Source: Flavobacterium sp. ENC
GTDB taxonomy: Bacteria; Bacteroidota; Bacteroidia; Flavobacteriales; Flavobacteriaceae
Assembly (NCBI RefSeq): GCF_020991415.1
Contig: NZ_JAJMOY010000003.1
Coordinates: forward strand, 1-64,000
DNA: 64,000 nucleotides
Reading direction: 5' to 3'
Shown: piece after piece, positions 28,487 through 37,306 of the stretch
How the letters are laid out: the number at the start of each line of letters is the position of its first letter
Position numbering within the stretch: the first letter of the stretch is position 1
Made by a program: the position numbers and the translations under genes
The notes under the pieces: model-generated
The model's input: only the letters and a program-made list of their open reading frames with translations
What the model was told of the DNA's origin: nothing
Databases searched by the model: none

Positions 28487-28494
28487 TACATTTG
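28487..28494 (+). promoter_or_regulatory. -7 box TACATTTG for the TonB receptor
   Basis: Perfect TAnnTTTG; predicted transcription start near 28500, which excludes the in-frame start at 28492 and supports the ATG at 28531. Confidence 0.6.
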
Positions 28495-28530
28495 CATCAT
28501 CAAAAACCAATAATATATAAACCAACAGGT

Positions 28531-30696
28531 ATGAAAACCAAATTACTTTTTACAATTGCCTTTTTATTTTTTGCAGCGGTCAGTTTCGCACAAAATACCA
28601 TTTCAGGGAAAGTGGTTGACCAAAAAGGGAAACCGGTTCCGGGAGCCAATATCTATATTGACGGAACGTATGATGGAGCTACAAGTTCTGACACAGGTGA
28701 ATTTTCTTTTGAAACCACAACAACAGGAAACCAGTTCCTGATCGTAAGTTTTCTAATCTATGAAACTTATAAACAAGAAATTGATGTTGCCAATTATAAG
28801 GACCAAACGGTTAAATTGAGAGAAAATGTAAATTCACTTGATGCAGTTGTAATCACTGCCGGAACTTTAGAATCGGGCGATAAAGCAAGAGTTTCAGTGC
28901 TAAAACCATTAGATATTGTGACCACTGCCGGTTCTGCCGGAAATATTATTGCCGCTTTGCAGACTTTGCCGGGAACACAAACCGTTGGGGAAGACGGGCG
29001 TTTATTCGTTCGTGGAGGGGAAGCCAGTGAAACACAGACTTTCGTTGACGGACTTCGTGTCGCGCAGCCTTACGGAGCAAGTACGAATAATTTGCCGACC
29101 AGAAGCAGGTTTTCTCCTTTTTTGTTTAGTGGGATCGCTTTTTCTACCGGTGGTTATTCTGCAGAATATGGAGAAGCTTTATCAAGTGTTTTACTATTGA
29201 ATACACAGGACGAACCGGATCAGAATAAGACCGATATTGCTTTGATGACCGTTGGTCTGGGTGTAGGAAATACGCAAAAGTGGAAAAAAAGCTCGTTCAG
29301 TATCAATACCAATTATATCAACTTAGCACCGTATCAGGCGGTTATTCCACAAAATGTAGACTGGAATAGTCCCTACCAGTCTTTGGGCGGAGAAGCAGTT
29401 TATCGCTATCATTTTACGAATGGAATCTTTAAATTATACGCTGCTTTTGATTCTGAAAAATTCGATCTGAATCAGAAAAATATAAATTTTGCCGAACCGG
29501 TGAGAACGGACTTAAACAATAACAATTTTTACCTGAATGCTTCCTACAAAGGAGATTTTGGAACCGGCTGGCAACTGACTTCAGGAATCAGTTACGGCTA
29601 CAGTAAAAACAAAGTCAAATTTGACATCAACGATGTGGACACCAATGAAAATGCAGCCCAGCTGAAATTGAAATTGAGAAAAAATGTCTCTAACTACTTT
29701 AAATTATCTTTCGGAGCCGATTATTTCATTACCAAATTTAATGAAAACTTTAATGACAATATTTCAACTAAAGTTGCCAATGGTTACGATTCAGATATTG
29801 CCGCTTTTTATACGGAGGGAGATATTTTGTTTTCGAAAAACCTGGCATTAAAAGTTGGTGTAAGACTTTCGAACAACAGTTTGTTAGATGAAACTAATCT
29901 GGCACCACGAGCTTCAATAGCGTACAAAATTGCTAAACATAGCCAGTTCTCTTTTGCTTACGGGGATTTTTCCCAGGCACCGGTTGTTGATTACATCAAA
30001 TATTCAAAATACCATCAGTTTGAAAGCGAAAAAGCACAGCATTATATTCTGAATTATCAATTTACAAAACCCGGACAAACCTTCAGGGCAGAGGCTTATT
30101 ACAAAGATTACAGCAATCTGGTTCAGTACAATACAAGAGATATTCAATACAATTCGGTTTTCAATAATAATGGTTCGGGTTATGCCAAAGGACTGGATTT
30201 ATTCTGGAGAGACAGCAATTTGTATAAAAATTTAGAATATTGGATTTCCTATTCTTATATCGATTCAGAAAGACAGTATAAAAACTTTCCGAATATGGCG
30301 ACACCAAATTTCGTTGCAAATCACAGTTTGTCCATCGTAACCAAATATTTTATTACCGACTGGAAATCACAAATTGGTTTTACGAACAGTTACAGTTCCG
30401 GAAGACCTTATAACGATCCGAACCAGACACAATTCATGAACGGGAAGACAAAATCATACAATAGTTTAAGCTTTAACTGGGCGTACTTATTAACCACACA
30501 AAAAATATTGTATTTCTCTGTTTCCAATGTATTGGGAAGTCAAAACGTTTTCGGATACGATTACGCCAAATTACCCGATGCCAACGGAGTTTACAACAGA
30601 CAGGCGGTTACACCAACAGCAGACCGATTCTTCTTTGTTGGTTTCTTCTGGACGATTAGTCAGAATAAAAATGAGAATCAGTTGAAAAATTTATAG
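28531..30696 (+). CDS. TonB-dependent outer-membrane receptor
   Basis: 721 residues from the signal-peptide ATG (MKTKLLFTIAFLFF, cleavage after FA-QN). A carboxypeptidase-regulatory-like/CNA-B domain (about 20-100, ISGKVVDQKGKPVPGANIYI) precedes a plug (about 115-230, with LQTLPGTQTVGEDGRLFVRGG) and a barrel ending in FFVGFFWTIS. Lacks a SusD partner, so not a classical SusC. It heads a rightward cluster with DUF2141, a repeat protein and a LytS/LytTR system; substrate unknown. Confidence 0.93.
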   Translation: MKTKLLFTIAFLFFAAVSFAQNTISGKVVDQKGKPVPGANIYIDGTYDGATSSDTGEFSFETTTTGNQFLIVSFLIYETYKQEIDVANYKDQTVKLRENVNSLDAVVITAGTLESGDKARVSVLKPLDIVTTAGSAGNIIAALQTLPGTQTVGEDGRLFVRGGEASETQTFVDGLRVAQPYGASTNNLPTRSRFSPFLFSGIAFSTGGYSAEYGEALSSVLLLNTQDEPDQNKTDIALMTVGLGVGNTQKWKKSSFSINTNYINLAPYQAVIPQNVDWNSPYQSLGGEAVYRYHFTNGIFKLYAAFDSEKFDLNQKNINFAEPVRTDLNNNNFYLNASYKGDFGTGWQLTSGISYGYSKNKVKFDINDVDTNENAAQLKLKLRKNVSNYFKLSFGADYFITKFNENFNDNISTKVANGYDSDIAAFYTEGDILFSKNLALKVGVRLSNNSLLDETNLAPRASIAYKIAKHSQFSFAYGDFSQAPVVDYIKYSKYHQFESEKAQHYILNYQFTKPGQTFRAEAYYKDYSNLVQYNTRDIQYNSVFNNNGSGYAKGLDLFWRDSNLYKNLEYWISYSYIDSERQYKNFPNMATPNFVANHSLSIVTKYFITDWKSQIGFTNSYSSGRPYNDPNQTQFMNGKTKSYNSLSFNWAYLLTTQKILYFSVSNVLGSQNVFGYDYAKLPDANGVYNRQAVTPTADRFFFVGFFWTISQNKNENQLKNL

Positions 30697-30832
30697 AAAA
30701 AAGGTTCAAAGGTTCAGAGGGACAAAGGTTCAGAGGCTTGGAATTGTCAGCCTAAAAAAAGTTTATTTAAATAAGTATTGGCAAAATTAGATTTTTAAAA
30801 TCTAAAAAAACTTTGAGCCTCTGAACCTTTGT
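30697..30832. repeat. Inverted short-word repeat
   Basis: ACAAAGGTTCAGAGGCT (30722-30738) is matched by its exact complement (30816-30832). Preceded by further AAGGTTCAAAGGTTCAG words. It lies between the TonB receptor and the DUF2141 gene; the rest of this 309-bp gap holds only a promoter. Confidence 0.75.
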
Positions 30833-30916
30833 AACTCTGCACCTTAAAAAAAAACAATTCAGTCACCAAAATCAACAACTCGGTATCATTTAATTTTAAA
30901 ACAATAAAAACCGGTA

Positions 30917-30924
30917 TACTTTTG
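30917..30924 (+). promoter_or_regulatory. -7 box TACTTTTG for the DUF2141 gene
   Basis: Perfect TAnnTTTG, 82 bases before the start, implying a leader of about 75 bases and a second promoter inside the TonB-to-LytTR cluster. Confidence 0.5.
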
Positions 30925-31005
30925 AAGTATAAATTAATAACAGCGTTTCAATCATCAACAAAAATCAGACGCTCAGAATCTTAGAACCTAAAAAAAAAAG
31001 AAATC

Positions 31006-31416
31006 ATGACCAAAATTATTACGCTAATCACTTTTTTTATCTGCAGTTTAATGTCTGCACAAAATGTAAATCTTACTGTTTCTGTTTCAGGTTTGAAAAA
31101 CAATACAGGAGCTGTCAAAGTGGGTTTGTACAACTCAGACGAAACATTCCTGAAAACGACTTACAAAAGTATCGTTTCTGAAATTAAAAATAATGAAGCA
31201 ACCGTTACCTTTATCGGTATTCCAAAAGGAGAATACGGAATTTCAACGTATCATGATGAGAACAGTAACGGAAAGCTGGACAAAAACATGATGGGGATTC
31301 CTTCTGAAGATTATGCATGTTCGAATAATGCTAAAGGATTTATGGGACCGCCTTCGTACAAAGATGCTAAATTTACGGTTAGTAAAGACTCGAAAATAGC
31401 TATTGTATTCAACTAA
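31006..31416 (+). CDS. DUF2141 exported protein
   Basis: 136 residues with a signal peptide ending MSAQN. The mature part is an Ig-like DUF2141 domain with the family's KNNTGAVKVGLYNS and ISTYHDENSNGKLDKNMMGIP motif, where acidic residues may bind calcium. Function unknown. Such genes commonly follow TonB receptors in flavobacteria, as here. Confidence 0.92.
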   Translation: MTKIITLITFFICSLMSAQNVNLTVSVSGLKNNTGAVKVGLYNSDETFLKTTYKSIVSEIKNNEATVTFIGIPKGEYGISTYHDENSNGKLDKNMMGIPSEDYACSNNAKGFMGPPSYKDAKFTVSKDSKIAIVFN

Positions 31417-31453
31417 AAAATAATTAATTAACAACCATTAAAATAAAATCAAA

Positions 31454-32077
31454 ATGAAAAAAATAATTACCACAATCGCATTATTTGTAGCCGTAATAAG
31501 TTCAGCACAAACACAATTTGAACAAGGAATGGGAAAAGCATTCGGACTTTGGAAAGAAGGAAAAAACACAGAAGCTTCGGCCCTGTTCGAAAGAATAGCT
31601 TCCGCAGAGAAAAACAGCTGGCTGCCTAATTATTATGTTGCATTAGTAAATACAACAAGCTCTTTTGCAGAAAAAGATAAATCTAAAGTAGATTTGTTAC
31701 TGACCAAAGCACAGGACGCACTTGATGCTGAGTTCATAAAAGACCAGAACAACGCAGAATTATATGTTTTACAGGCTTTACTTTATACGGCCTGGGTTGT
31801 TCAGGATCCGATGACAAACGCTCAAAAGTATTCCGGTAAAATAATGGAGAATTATGCTAAGGCGAAAGCAATAGATCCTAATAATCCGAGAGCGGTTTTT
31901 GGTGAAGCTGATTATCAGTTAGGAGGAGCAAAATGGACAGGTGTTGATACAAAACCATTATGTGCCCAGGTTGATAAAGCTGTCGAACTTTTTGCTACTT
32001 TTAAACCGGAAACTCCTTTTTCACCAAAATGGGGATTAGACAGAGCACTTGAAACTCAAAAAAACTGTAAAAAATAA
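31454..32077 (+). CDS. Exported helical-repeat (TPR-like) protein
   Basis: 207 residues, signal peptide to about residue 19 (VISSAQT). The mature region alternates amphipathic helices with alanine and aromatic spacing reminiscent of tetratricopeptide repeats (GMGKAFGLWKEGKNTEASALFERIA; KAKAIDPNNPRAVFGEADY). Position between DUF2141 and the LytS kinase suggests membership of the same locus. No enzymatic motif. Confidence 0.78.
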   Translation: MKKIITTIALFVAVISSAQTQFEQGMGKAFGLWKEGKNTEASALFERIASAEKNSWLPNYYVALVNTTSSFAEKDKSKVDLLLTKAQDALDAEFIKDQNNAELYVLQALLYTAWVVQDPMTNAQKYSGKIMENYAKAKAIDPNNPRAVFGEADYQLGGAKWTGVDTKPLCAQVDKAVELFATFKPETPFSPKWGLDRALETQKNCKK

Positions 32078-32095
32078 TATCAAATCAGTTCCTAA

Positions 32096-33454
32096 ATGAA
32101 AGACCATAAAAATACATTTGCAAATTTGAGAACCGGAACAATCATGTGTTTCAAGATCTCTATGGTATTTACAGTCATATTCTCCGCTTTTTTAGGAGCC
32201 GATCTGAATGTAAAAAATGTATTACTGACGTTCTTTTTAAGTTGTCTTTATTCTTTCGGACTGGGCTTCGGAAATGGTTTTCTTAATGTGCTCTTAGATA
32301 AAAAATGGGACTGGCTGGAACAAACGAACCTAAGGGTTTATTACGGGATTCTGTGTACAGTTTTATATACGGTTCCGGCCGTTTTAGGAATCAACTACAT
32401 CATTTTCGTAGTGGTTCAGGCCCTTCCCTTAGAGAAGTTTTTTAGTGAAAGAATGATTTGGGTGCACCTTTTTTATATCATTTTATCTTTGGGAGTTTCA
32501 ACCTTCATGCAGGCCAGAAGTTTTATGGTAAAATGGAAACAAGCCTCTAAATTTGAAGTCACCCAGCAGAAAATTATTGCAGGAACGGCAAACGCAAAAT
32601 TCGAGAGTTTAAAAAATCAGATCGATCCGCATTTTCTTTTTAACAGTCTGAATGTGCTGAGTTCGCTGATCGAAGAAAATCCTGATAATGCACAGCGGTT
32701 TACCACTTCCCTGTCTAAAATCTATCGCTATGTTTTAGAGCAGAAAGATAAAGAACTGGTTTCAGTGGAAGAGGAATTGTCCTTTGCCAAAACCTATATG
32801 AATTTGCTGAAAATGCGCTTCGAAAACAGTTTGTTTTACGAATTGCCGGCAGCAGGTATAAATCCGGATGCCAAAGTGGTGCCTTTGTCCTTACAGCTTT
32901 TACTCGAAAATACGGTAAAACACAATGTAGTAAGCGAACAAAAACCATTACACATCAAAATTTTTATTGATGGCGACTGTCTCGCAATCCAGAATAATTT
33001 TCAGAAGAAGGAAGTTTTGCAGGATCGTCAGGGCGTTGGTTTGCAAAACATCGTAAACCGATACGGAATTGTAACCGACAGAAAAGTTTTGATTGAACAA
33101 AATGAAGAAAATTTTACCGTTAAAATCCCGATTTTAACCAAACAGATTTCAGTTATGGAAACAAGTGCAGAATATAGTGATGAGAATAAAGCCTATTTCA
33201 GGGCTAAAAAGAGAGTAGAAGAGTTAAAAGGATTTTATGCAAACGTAATTTCATATTGTTGTGTAATTCCGTGCTTAGTTTTTGTAAATTTAACCTATTC
33301 TCCTGGATTTCAATGGTTTTGGTTTTCGGCTTTAGGCTGGGGATTTGGAGTTACCATGCATGCTTTCAAAGTGTTTGGGTATAGCTCTGATTGGGAAGAA
33401 CGTAAAATCAGAGAAATTTTAGAAAAAGAGAACAACCCAAAAACCTGGAAATAA
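32096..33454 (+). CDS. LytS-type histidine kinase with C-terminal 2TM domain
   Basis: 452 residues. Four hydrophobic helices (about 15-35, 42-65, 83-108, 122-140), then the His_kinase block QIDPHFLFNSLN with H179, and an ATPase domain with N box LLENTVKHN and GVGLQNIVNRYG. Unusually, residues about 360-445 are a 2TM domain (YFRAKKRVEELKGFYANV, two helices, then DWEERKI), the same module encoded four more times just downstream. Partner regulator is the LytTR protein at the end of the cluster. Confidence 0.93.
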   Translation: MKDHKNTFANLRTGTIMCFKISMVFTVIFSAFLGADLNVKNVLLTFFLSCLYSFGLGFGNGFLNVLLDKKWDWLEQTNLRVYYGILCTVLYTVPAVLGINYIIFVVVQALPLEKFFSERMIWVHLFYIILSLGVSTFMQARSFMVKWKQASKFEVTQQKIIAGTANAKFESLKNQIDPHFLFNSLNVLSSLIEENPDNAQRFTTSLSKIYRYVLEQKDKELVSVEEELSFAKTYMNLLKMRFENSLFYELPAAGINPDAKVVPLSLQLLLENTVKHNVVSEQKPLHIKIFIDGDCLAIQNNFQKKEVLQDRQGVGLQNIVNRYGIVTDRKVLIEQNEENFTVKIPILTKQISVMETSAEYSDENKAYFRAKKRVEELKGFYANVISYCCVIPCLVFVNLTYSPGFQWFWFSALGWGFGVTMHAFKVFGYSSDWEERKIREILEKENNPKTWK

Positions 33455-33455
33455 T

Positions 33456-33758
33456 ATGGAACCAAATTACGATAAAGGAGAACGCTATTATCAGGCTCAG
33501 AAAAGAGTGTATGAAATTAAGAAATTTTACCAGCATTTAACGGTATACCTTCTTTGTAATCCCATTGTAATAGTGGTTAATCTTATGACTTCGCCAGGTT
33601 ATTTATGGTGTTTATATTCCGTAATAGGATGGGCAATTCCAATACTTTTACACGGAATGAAAGCTTTTGGATTTTCACCAGTTTTTAATAAAGACTGGGA
33701 AGAACGAAAAATCAATGAGCTTTTAGAAAAAGGAAATAAAAAACAAAAGTGGGAATGA
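33456..33758 (+). CDS. 2TM-domain protein 1
   Basis: 100 residues: a lead helix (GERYYQAQKRVYEIKKFYQHL), two hydrophobic helices joined by a short loop containing MTSPGYLW, and the tail FNKDWEERKINELLEKGNKKQKWE. Starts one base after the kinase stop. Family function unknown; the repeated arrangement points to a membrane complex with the kinase. Confidence 0.93.
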   Translation: MEPNYDKGERYYQAQKRVYEIKKFYQHLTVYLLCNPIVIVVNLMTSPGYLWCLYSVIGWAIPILLHGMKAFGFSPVFNKDWEERKINELLEKGNKKQKWE

Positions 33759-33760
33759 TT

Positions 33761-34090
33761 ATGGAAACCAATTGTAATAATGATCGTGAAAGATTTGAGT
33801 TTCAGCAAATCTTCAGAAAAAAGGCAGTACAGCTCAGATCTTTTTATGTGCATGCGTTTATTTATGCAGCGGGAGTTGTAGTTTTTGTAGTAAAGGAATA
33901 TTACGGAGTTCCATTGAACTTCTTTCCATTCCAATATCTAAATCATGTTGTAATGATAATCTGGACCTCTGTGTTTTTATTTTCTGCAATAGATTTATTT
34001 CTTTCTTTTAAAGTTTTTGGAGTGGAATGGGAAGAACGTAAACTAAAACATATTTTAGAGAAAAGACAAAAAAAACAAAAATGGGTGTGA
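33761..34090 (+). CDS. 2TM-domain protein 2
   Basis: 109 residues. In-frame GTG and ATG codons lie upstream at 33749 and 33755, but METNCNNDRERFEFQQ aligns with the starts of the sister genes, so this ATG, two bases after the previous stop, is preferred. The most divergent member of the set: lead helix less conserved, but the tail EWEERKLKHILEKRQKKQKW is typical. Confidence 0.88.
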   Translation: METNCNNDRERFEFQQIFRKKAVQLRSFYVHAFIYAAGVVVFVVKEYYGVPLNFFPFQYLNHVVMIIWTSVFLFSAIDLFLSFKVFGVEWEERKLKHILEKRQKKQKWV

Positions 34091-34092
34091 TC

Positions 34093-34398
34093 ATGGAAAT
34101 AAATTATAACGAAGAAGACAGATACTATCTTGCAAAAAAGAAAGTAGAAAATATTAAAGGCTTTTATAGTAATCTTACCGCTTTTATCGGGGTAAATATT
34201 ATTTTGATTATCATTAATTTGTGGACATCTCCACAATATTTATGGTTTTTCTGGCCACTGTTGTGGTGGGGAGTCGGAGTTGTTTTTCATGGATTAAAGG
34301 TTTTTGAAGTATTTCCGGTTTTAGGTAAAGACTGGGAAGAAAGAAAAATCAAGGAATTGATGGAAAAAGAAAAAGAGAACAAAAACAAATGGCAATAA
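34093..34398 (+). CDS. 2TM-domain protein 3
   Basis: 101 residues; start chosen by alignment with sister genes (MEINYNEEDRYYLAKKKV), two bases after the previous stop; ATG codon 34081 would overlap that gene. Helices around INLWTSPQYLWFFWPLLWW and a closing KDWEERKIKELMEKEKENKNKW. Confidence 0.9.
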   Translation: MEINYNEEDRYYLAKKKVENIKGFYSNLTAFIGVNIILIIINLWTSPQYLWFFWPLLWWGVGVVFHGLKVFEVFPVLGKDWEERKIKELMEKEKENKNKWQ

Positions 34399-34415
34399 TA
34401 TAATTCAATAAAAAA

Positions 34416-34787
34416 ATGGGACGATTTAGAAGACGTATGTATGAAGAATATGCACACGAATTTAGCACAGACGAGAGCTATAACAGAGCGTACAGAAAAG
34501 TAAAAAAAATAAAAGGATTTTACTCGCATTTGAAAGTGTATGTTATAGTAAACGCTATTATCATTATTTCTAGTTTGAATAGCAGAGGTTTTATTGGAAA
34601 TCATTTTGAACTGAGAGGGTTTCAAAATTGGGAAATCTATTCGACAGCGTTTTATTGGGGTATTGCCTTAGCCATTCATGCCTTTTCAGTTTTTGGACCT
34701 GATATCTTTTTCAATAAGGACTGGGAGGATAAAAAAATCAAAAAATATATGGATAAAGAAGTAGAAAGTAAGAATAAATGGGAGTAA
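34416..34787 (+). CDS. 2TM-domain protein 4
   Basis: 123 residues, longer than its sisters because of a charged N-terminus and a loop of about 15 residues between the helices. Lead helix SYNRAYRKVKKIKGFYSHLK and tail NKDWEDKKIKKYMDKEVESKNKWE fit the family. Last of the four before the LytTR regulator. Confidence 0.9.
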   Translation: MGRFRRRMYEEYAHEFSTDESYNRAYRKVKKIKGFYSHLKVYVIVNAIIIISSLNSRGFIGNHFELRGFQNWEIYSTAFYWGIALAIHAFSVFGPDIFFNKDWEDKKIKKYMDKEVESKNKWE

Positions 34788-34825
34788 CTTTAAACTTTAT
34801 TTTTTCAAATTTTGCATATCAATAG

Positions 34826-35593
34826 ATGATCACATTAATTATAGAAGACGAAAAACCAGCGGCAAGATTGCTGCAGCGAAAGCTTGAAAAGTTAGATATT
34901 GCTGTAGAAACCATGTTACACTCTGTAGAAGAATCAATTCATTGGTTTAGTAATAATAAACATCCGGATCTTATTTTTCTTGATATTCAGTTATCAGACG
35001 GTTTGTCGTTTGAAATTTTTGAAAAAATAAACATTACAAGCGCCATTATTTTTACCACTGCTTACGATGAATATGCCTTAAAAGCATTTAAGCTCAACAG
35101 TATCGATTATCTGCTGAAACCTATTGATGAAGATGATCTGGATGTCGCTGTGACCAAATTTAAAACACGTCTTCCTAAATTAGAAACGGAAACAACAAAC
35201 CTTCAGCTTGATTTTGAACAAATCAGGAAAATGTTGTCGAATCCTTTTGAAAAGAATTATAAAAAACGATTTACCGTTAAAATAGGACAACATCTAAAAG
35301 TGATTACCACCGATGAAATCGAATGTTTTTTCAGTGAAAACAAAGGAACCTACATTCATACTTTCGATAACAGGAACTATTTAATTGATTCGACTTTAGA
35401 AATTCTTGAACAGGAACTGGACATGAAAGATTTCTTTCGTGTCAGCAGAAAGTTTATTGTACCGCTTCAGGCGATAAAGGAAATTCAGGTGTATACCAAT
35501 TCGCGTCTAAAAGTTATTTTACCCTCTTATAAAGAAGATGAGGTAATTGTGAGCCGCGAGAAAGTTCAGGATTTTAAGAGCTGGCTGGGATAG
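34826..35593 (+). CDS. LytTR-family response regulator
   Basis: 255 residues. Receiver domain with IIEDE (D8 region), phospho-acceptor D53 (IFLDIQL), TTA (77-79) and K98 (LLKPI), then a LytTR DNA-binding domain (about 145-255; HLKVITTDEIECFFSENKGTYIHT, FFRVSRKFIV). Regulatory output of the kinase/2TM cluster. Its last 20 bases overlap the 3' end of the convergent heme A synthase gene. Confidence 0.95.
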   Translation: MITLIIEDEKPAARLLQRKLEKLDIAVETMLHSVEESIHWFSNNKHPDLIFLDIQLSDGLSFEIFEKINITSAIIFTTAYDEYALKAFKLNSIDYLLKPIDEDDLDVAVTKFKTRLPKLETETTNLQLDFEQIRKMLSNPFEKNYKKRFTVKIGQHLKVITTDEIECFFSENKGTYIHTFDNRNYLIDSTLEILEQELDMKDFFRVSRKFIVPLQAIKEIQVYTNSRLKVILPSYKEDEVIVSREKVQDFKSWLG

Positions 35594-36599
35594 TTTTCTT
35601 GGCTTCCAGAATCATATAAAACTGAATTCCGAACAGGATAGAGGCTAAAACCAAATGGATTGCCTGACTTCCCAATGGGAAATCAAAATAGGCCATTGCT
35701 ATTCCGGTTAGGATTTCTACTCCAATGATAAGTAATACCAGGTTTATTTTTGAAAAACCTAAGTTGAGTTTTCTATTTCTAGTGAATAAATACACATTTA
35801 CAAGTAAGACAATAATTGAAAAGGAACGGTGAATGTAAAAAGTAACAGAAGGGTTCTGAAGCCAAAAAACACTTTCCGTCAAACCATTTTTGACCTGCTC
35901 ATCTACAAACTGACGCACTTGTGTGCCAATGGCAACCTGAATTAAAGTCAGTACAAGCGAAAATAAAAGTACTTTTTTGAATGCGGCATTGTACGTTACA
36001 GTGGCAAATTTTGGTCTTGCTAACTGAATAATGTATAAAATTACAGCAACAATTACCAATGCCATCACCATGTGAACCGTTATCTTTATTGGGTTTAAAA
36101 CCGAATAAACAACTTTGGCACCCAACCAGGCCTGAAAACCCATCATAAAAACAACTAGCCAGGAAAGCAGGACAATTCTTTTCTTTTCTTTCCAAAACGT
36201 AAAAGAAACAATGGCCATAAAAAAGCAAGCCATACCTGCCAGGGCTCCGCACAAACGGTTAATGTATTCGATCCAGGTATGCAACGGATTGAAAATGGCA
36301 TAATCGTGTTTGGTATATTTTTCCCAATGCAACCCATCAAAAGCAGCCTGAGTTGTAAAATTATCTTTTGCAACCAATAAAGTTTCATCCTTAATAATAA
36401 CCTGACCTTTTTCAAAAGCGCGGTTTGGTGCCCAGGTCAGTTCTTTTAAATCCGTTGGAGGTATATAATAGCCAAAACACTTCGGCCAGTCCGGGCAGCC
36501 CATTCCTGAACCTGTCATTCGGACTAAAGCTCCTGCTACAATTACTAAATAAACTAAAACTAATGCTGTTTTTGCGATTGCTGGGAAGTGTTTTTTCAT
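35574..36599 (-). CDS. ctaA: Heme A synthase (COX15/CtaA)
   Basis: 341 residues, eight hydrophobic helices. Family motifs: GALVRMTGSGMGCPDWPKCFG with its cysteine pair, WIEYINRLCGALAG (heme-ligand His region shifted), and YIHRSFSI in the second half. Converts heme O to heme A for terminal oxidases in the cytoplasmic membrane. It stands alone here, away from cytochrome c oxidase genes. Convergent 20-base overlap with the LytTR gene means no terminator separates them. Confidence 0.95.
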   Translation of the reverse strand: MKKHFPAIAKTALVLVYLVIVAGALVRMTGSGMGCPDWPKCFGYYIPPTDLKELTWAPNRAFEKGQVIIKDETLLVAKDNFTTQAAFDGLHWEKYTKHDYAIFNPLHTWIEYINRLCGALAGMACFFMAIVSFTFWKEKKRIVLLSWLVVFMMGFQAWLGAKVVYSVLNPIKITVHMVMALVIVAVILYIIQLARPKFATVTYNAAFKKVLLFSLVLTLIQVAIGTQVRQFVDEQVKNGLTESVFWLQNPSVTFYIHRSFSIIVLLVNVYLFTRNRKLNLGFSKINLVLLIIGVEILTGIAMAYFDFPLGSQAIHLVLASILFGIQFYMILEAKKTIPASS

Positions 36600-36663
36600 T
36601 CTTTTTGTAGTGCCTCAGACCCTGTTCCGAAGTTTCGGACTAAGGCTCTGAGTTTTTTTAAAT

Positions 36664-36969
36664 TTATTTAATTGGAAAATTTTCAGGGTTTTGTCTCGTA
36701 TCCCAAATGTCAAGAACAACAATTTGAGTAGTTGTAATTTGATAAATCAATTCAAAATGACTTGCAATTTTAAGCCTGACATCTGAATTATTGGATTCAA
36801 TACCGCTTTCCGGAAATTTCACAATTTGTTTTAATGATTCTTGAAATAAAACGTTTAATTTTCTACTGTATGATGTTGATTTATTTCTTTGATTCCAATA
36901 CAAAAAAATAGCATATTTTGATTGTCTTGCAAATGAAGTCCAAACTATTTTTCTTGTTCCCTGAACCAT
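36664..36969 (-). CDS. ParE/RelE-type toxin, pair 1
   Basis: 101 residues with the fold's order: basic start RKIVWTSFARQS, helix YWNQRNKSTSYSRKLN, central FPESGIES and strand KIASHFELIYQI, ending in VVLDIWDTRQNPENF. The ATG overlaps the antitoxin gene by 25 bases. Targets of this family are ribosome-bound mRNA or gyrase; which applies is not known. The pair at 45017-45567 is a paralogue. Confidence 0.88.
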   Translation of the reverse strand: MVQGTRKIVWTSFARQSKYAIFLYWNQRNKSTSYSRKLNVLFQESLKQIVKFPESGIESNNSDVRLKIASHFELIYQITTTQIVVLDIWDTRQNPENFPIK

Positions 36970-37253
36970 TTTTCTAATTCAATTTGAGCTTCTTCATTCG
37001 AGATAAATTCTCCTTTTTCATACTGTTCTGATGCAATGTTTATTTTTTTTTGCTCCGCTTCAGAAAAATATCTTATATCGTTGGTTTTTAATTTTTTATA
37101 TGTCACAACAGGTTCACTAACCGAAGATACATGCTCTGCTGATTCTGAATAATTTTTGTTGTCTAATAAAGATTTTACTTTTAGCAATAAATCAATATCA
37201 TTGGTTTCCATTATTTTCTTTATCAAATCTAATTTTAGTCCGGCGATATCCAT
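36945..37253 (-). CDS. Antitoxin, pair 1
   Basis: 102 residues, acidic, no clear ribbon-helix-helix. The helix DLIKKIMETNDIDLLLKVKSLLD and the C-terminal EQYEKGEFISNEEAQIELEKWF (toxin-binding) fit the antitoxins paired with Bacteroidetes ParE toxins. Overlaps the toxin start by 25 bases, so translation is coupled. Confidence 0.87.
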   Translation of the reverse strand: MDIAGLKLDLIKKIMETNDIDLLLKVKSLLDNKNYSESAEHVSSVSEPVVTYKKLKTNDIRYFSEAEQKKINIASEQYEKGEFISNEEAQIELEKWFREQEK

Positions 37254-37306
37254 AACTTATAATTTTTATAAAATTAAATAAAATCCGCTATAATCTCAGG
37301 AATGAA

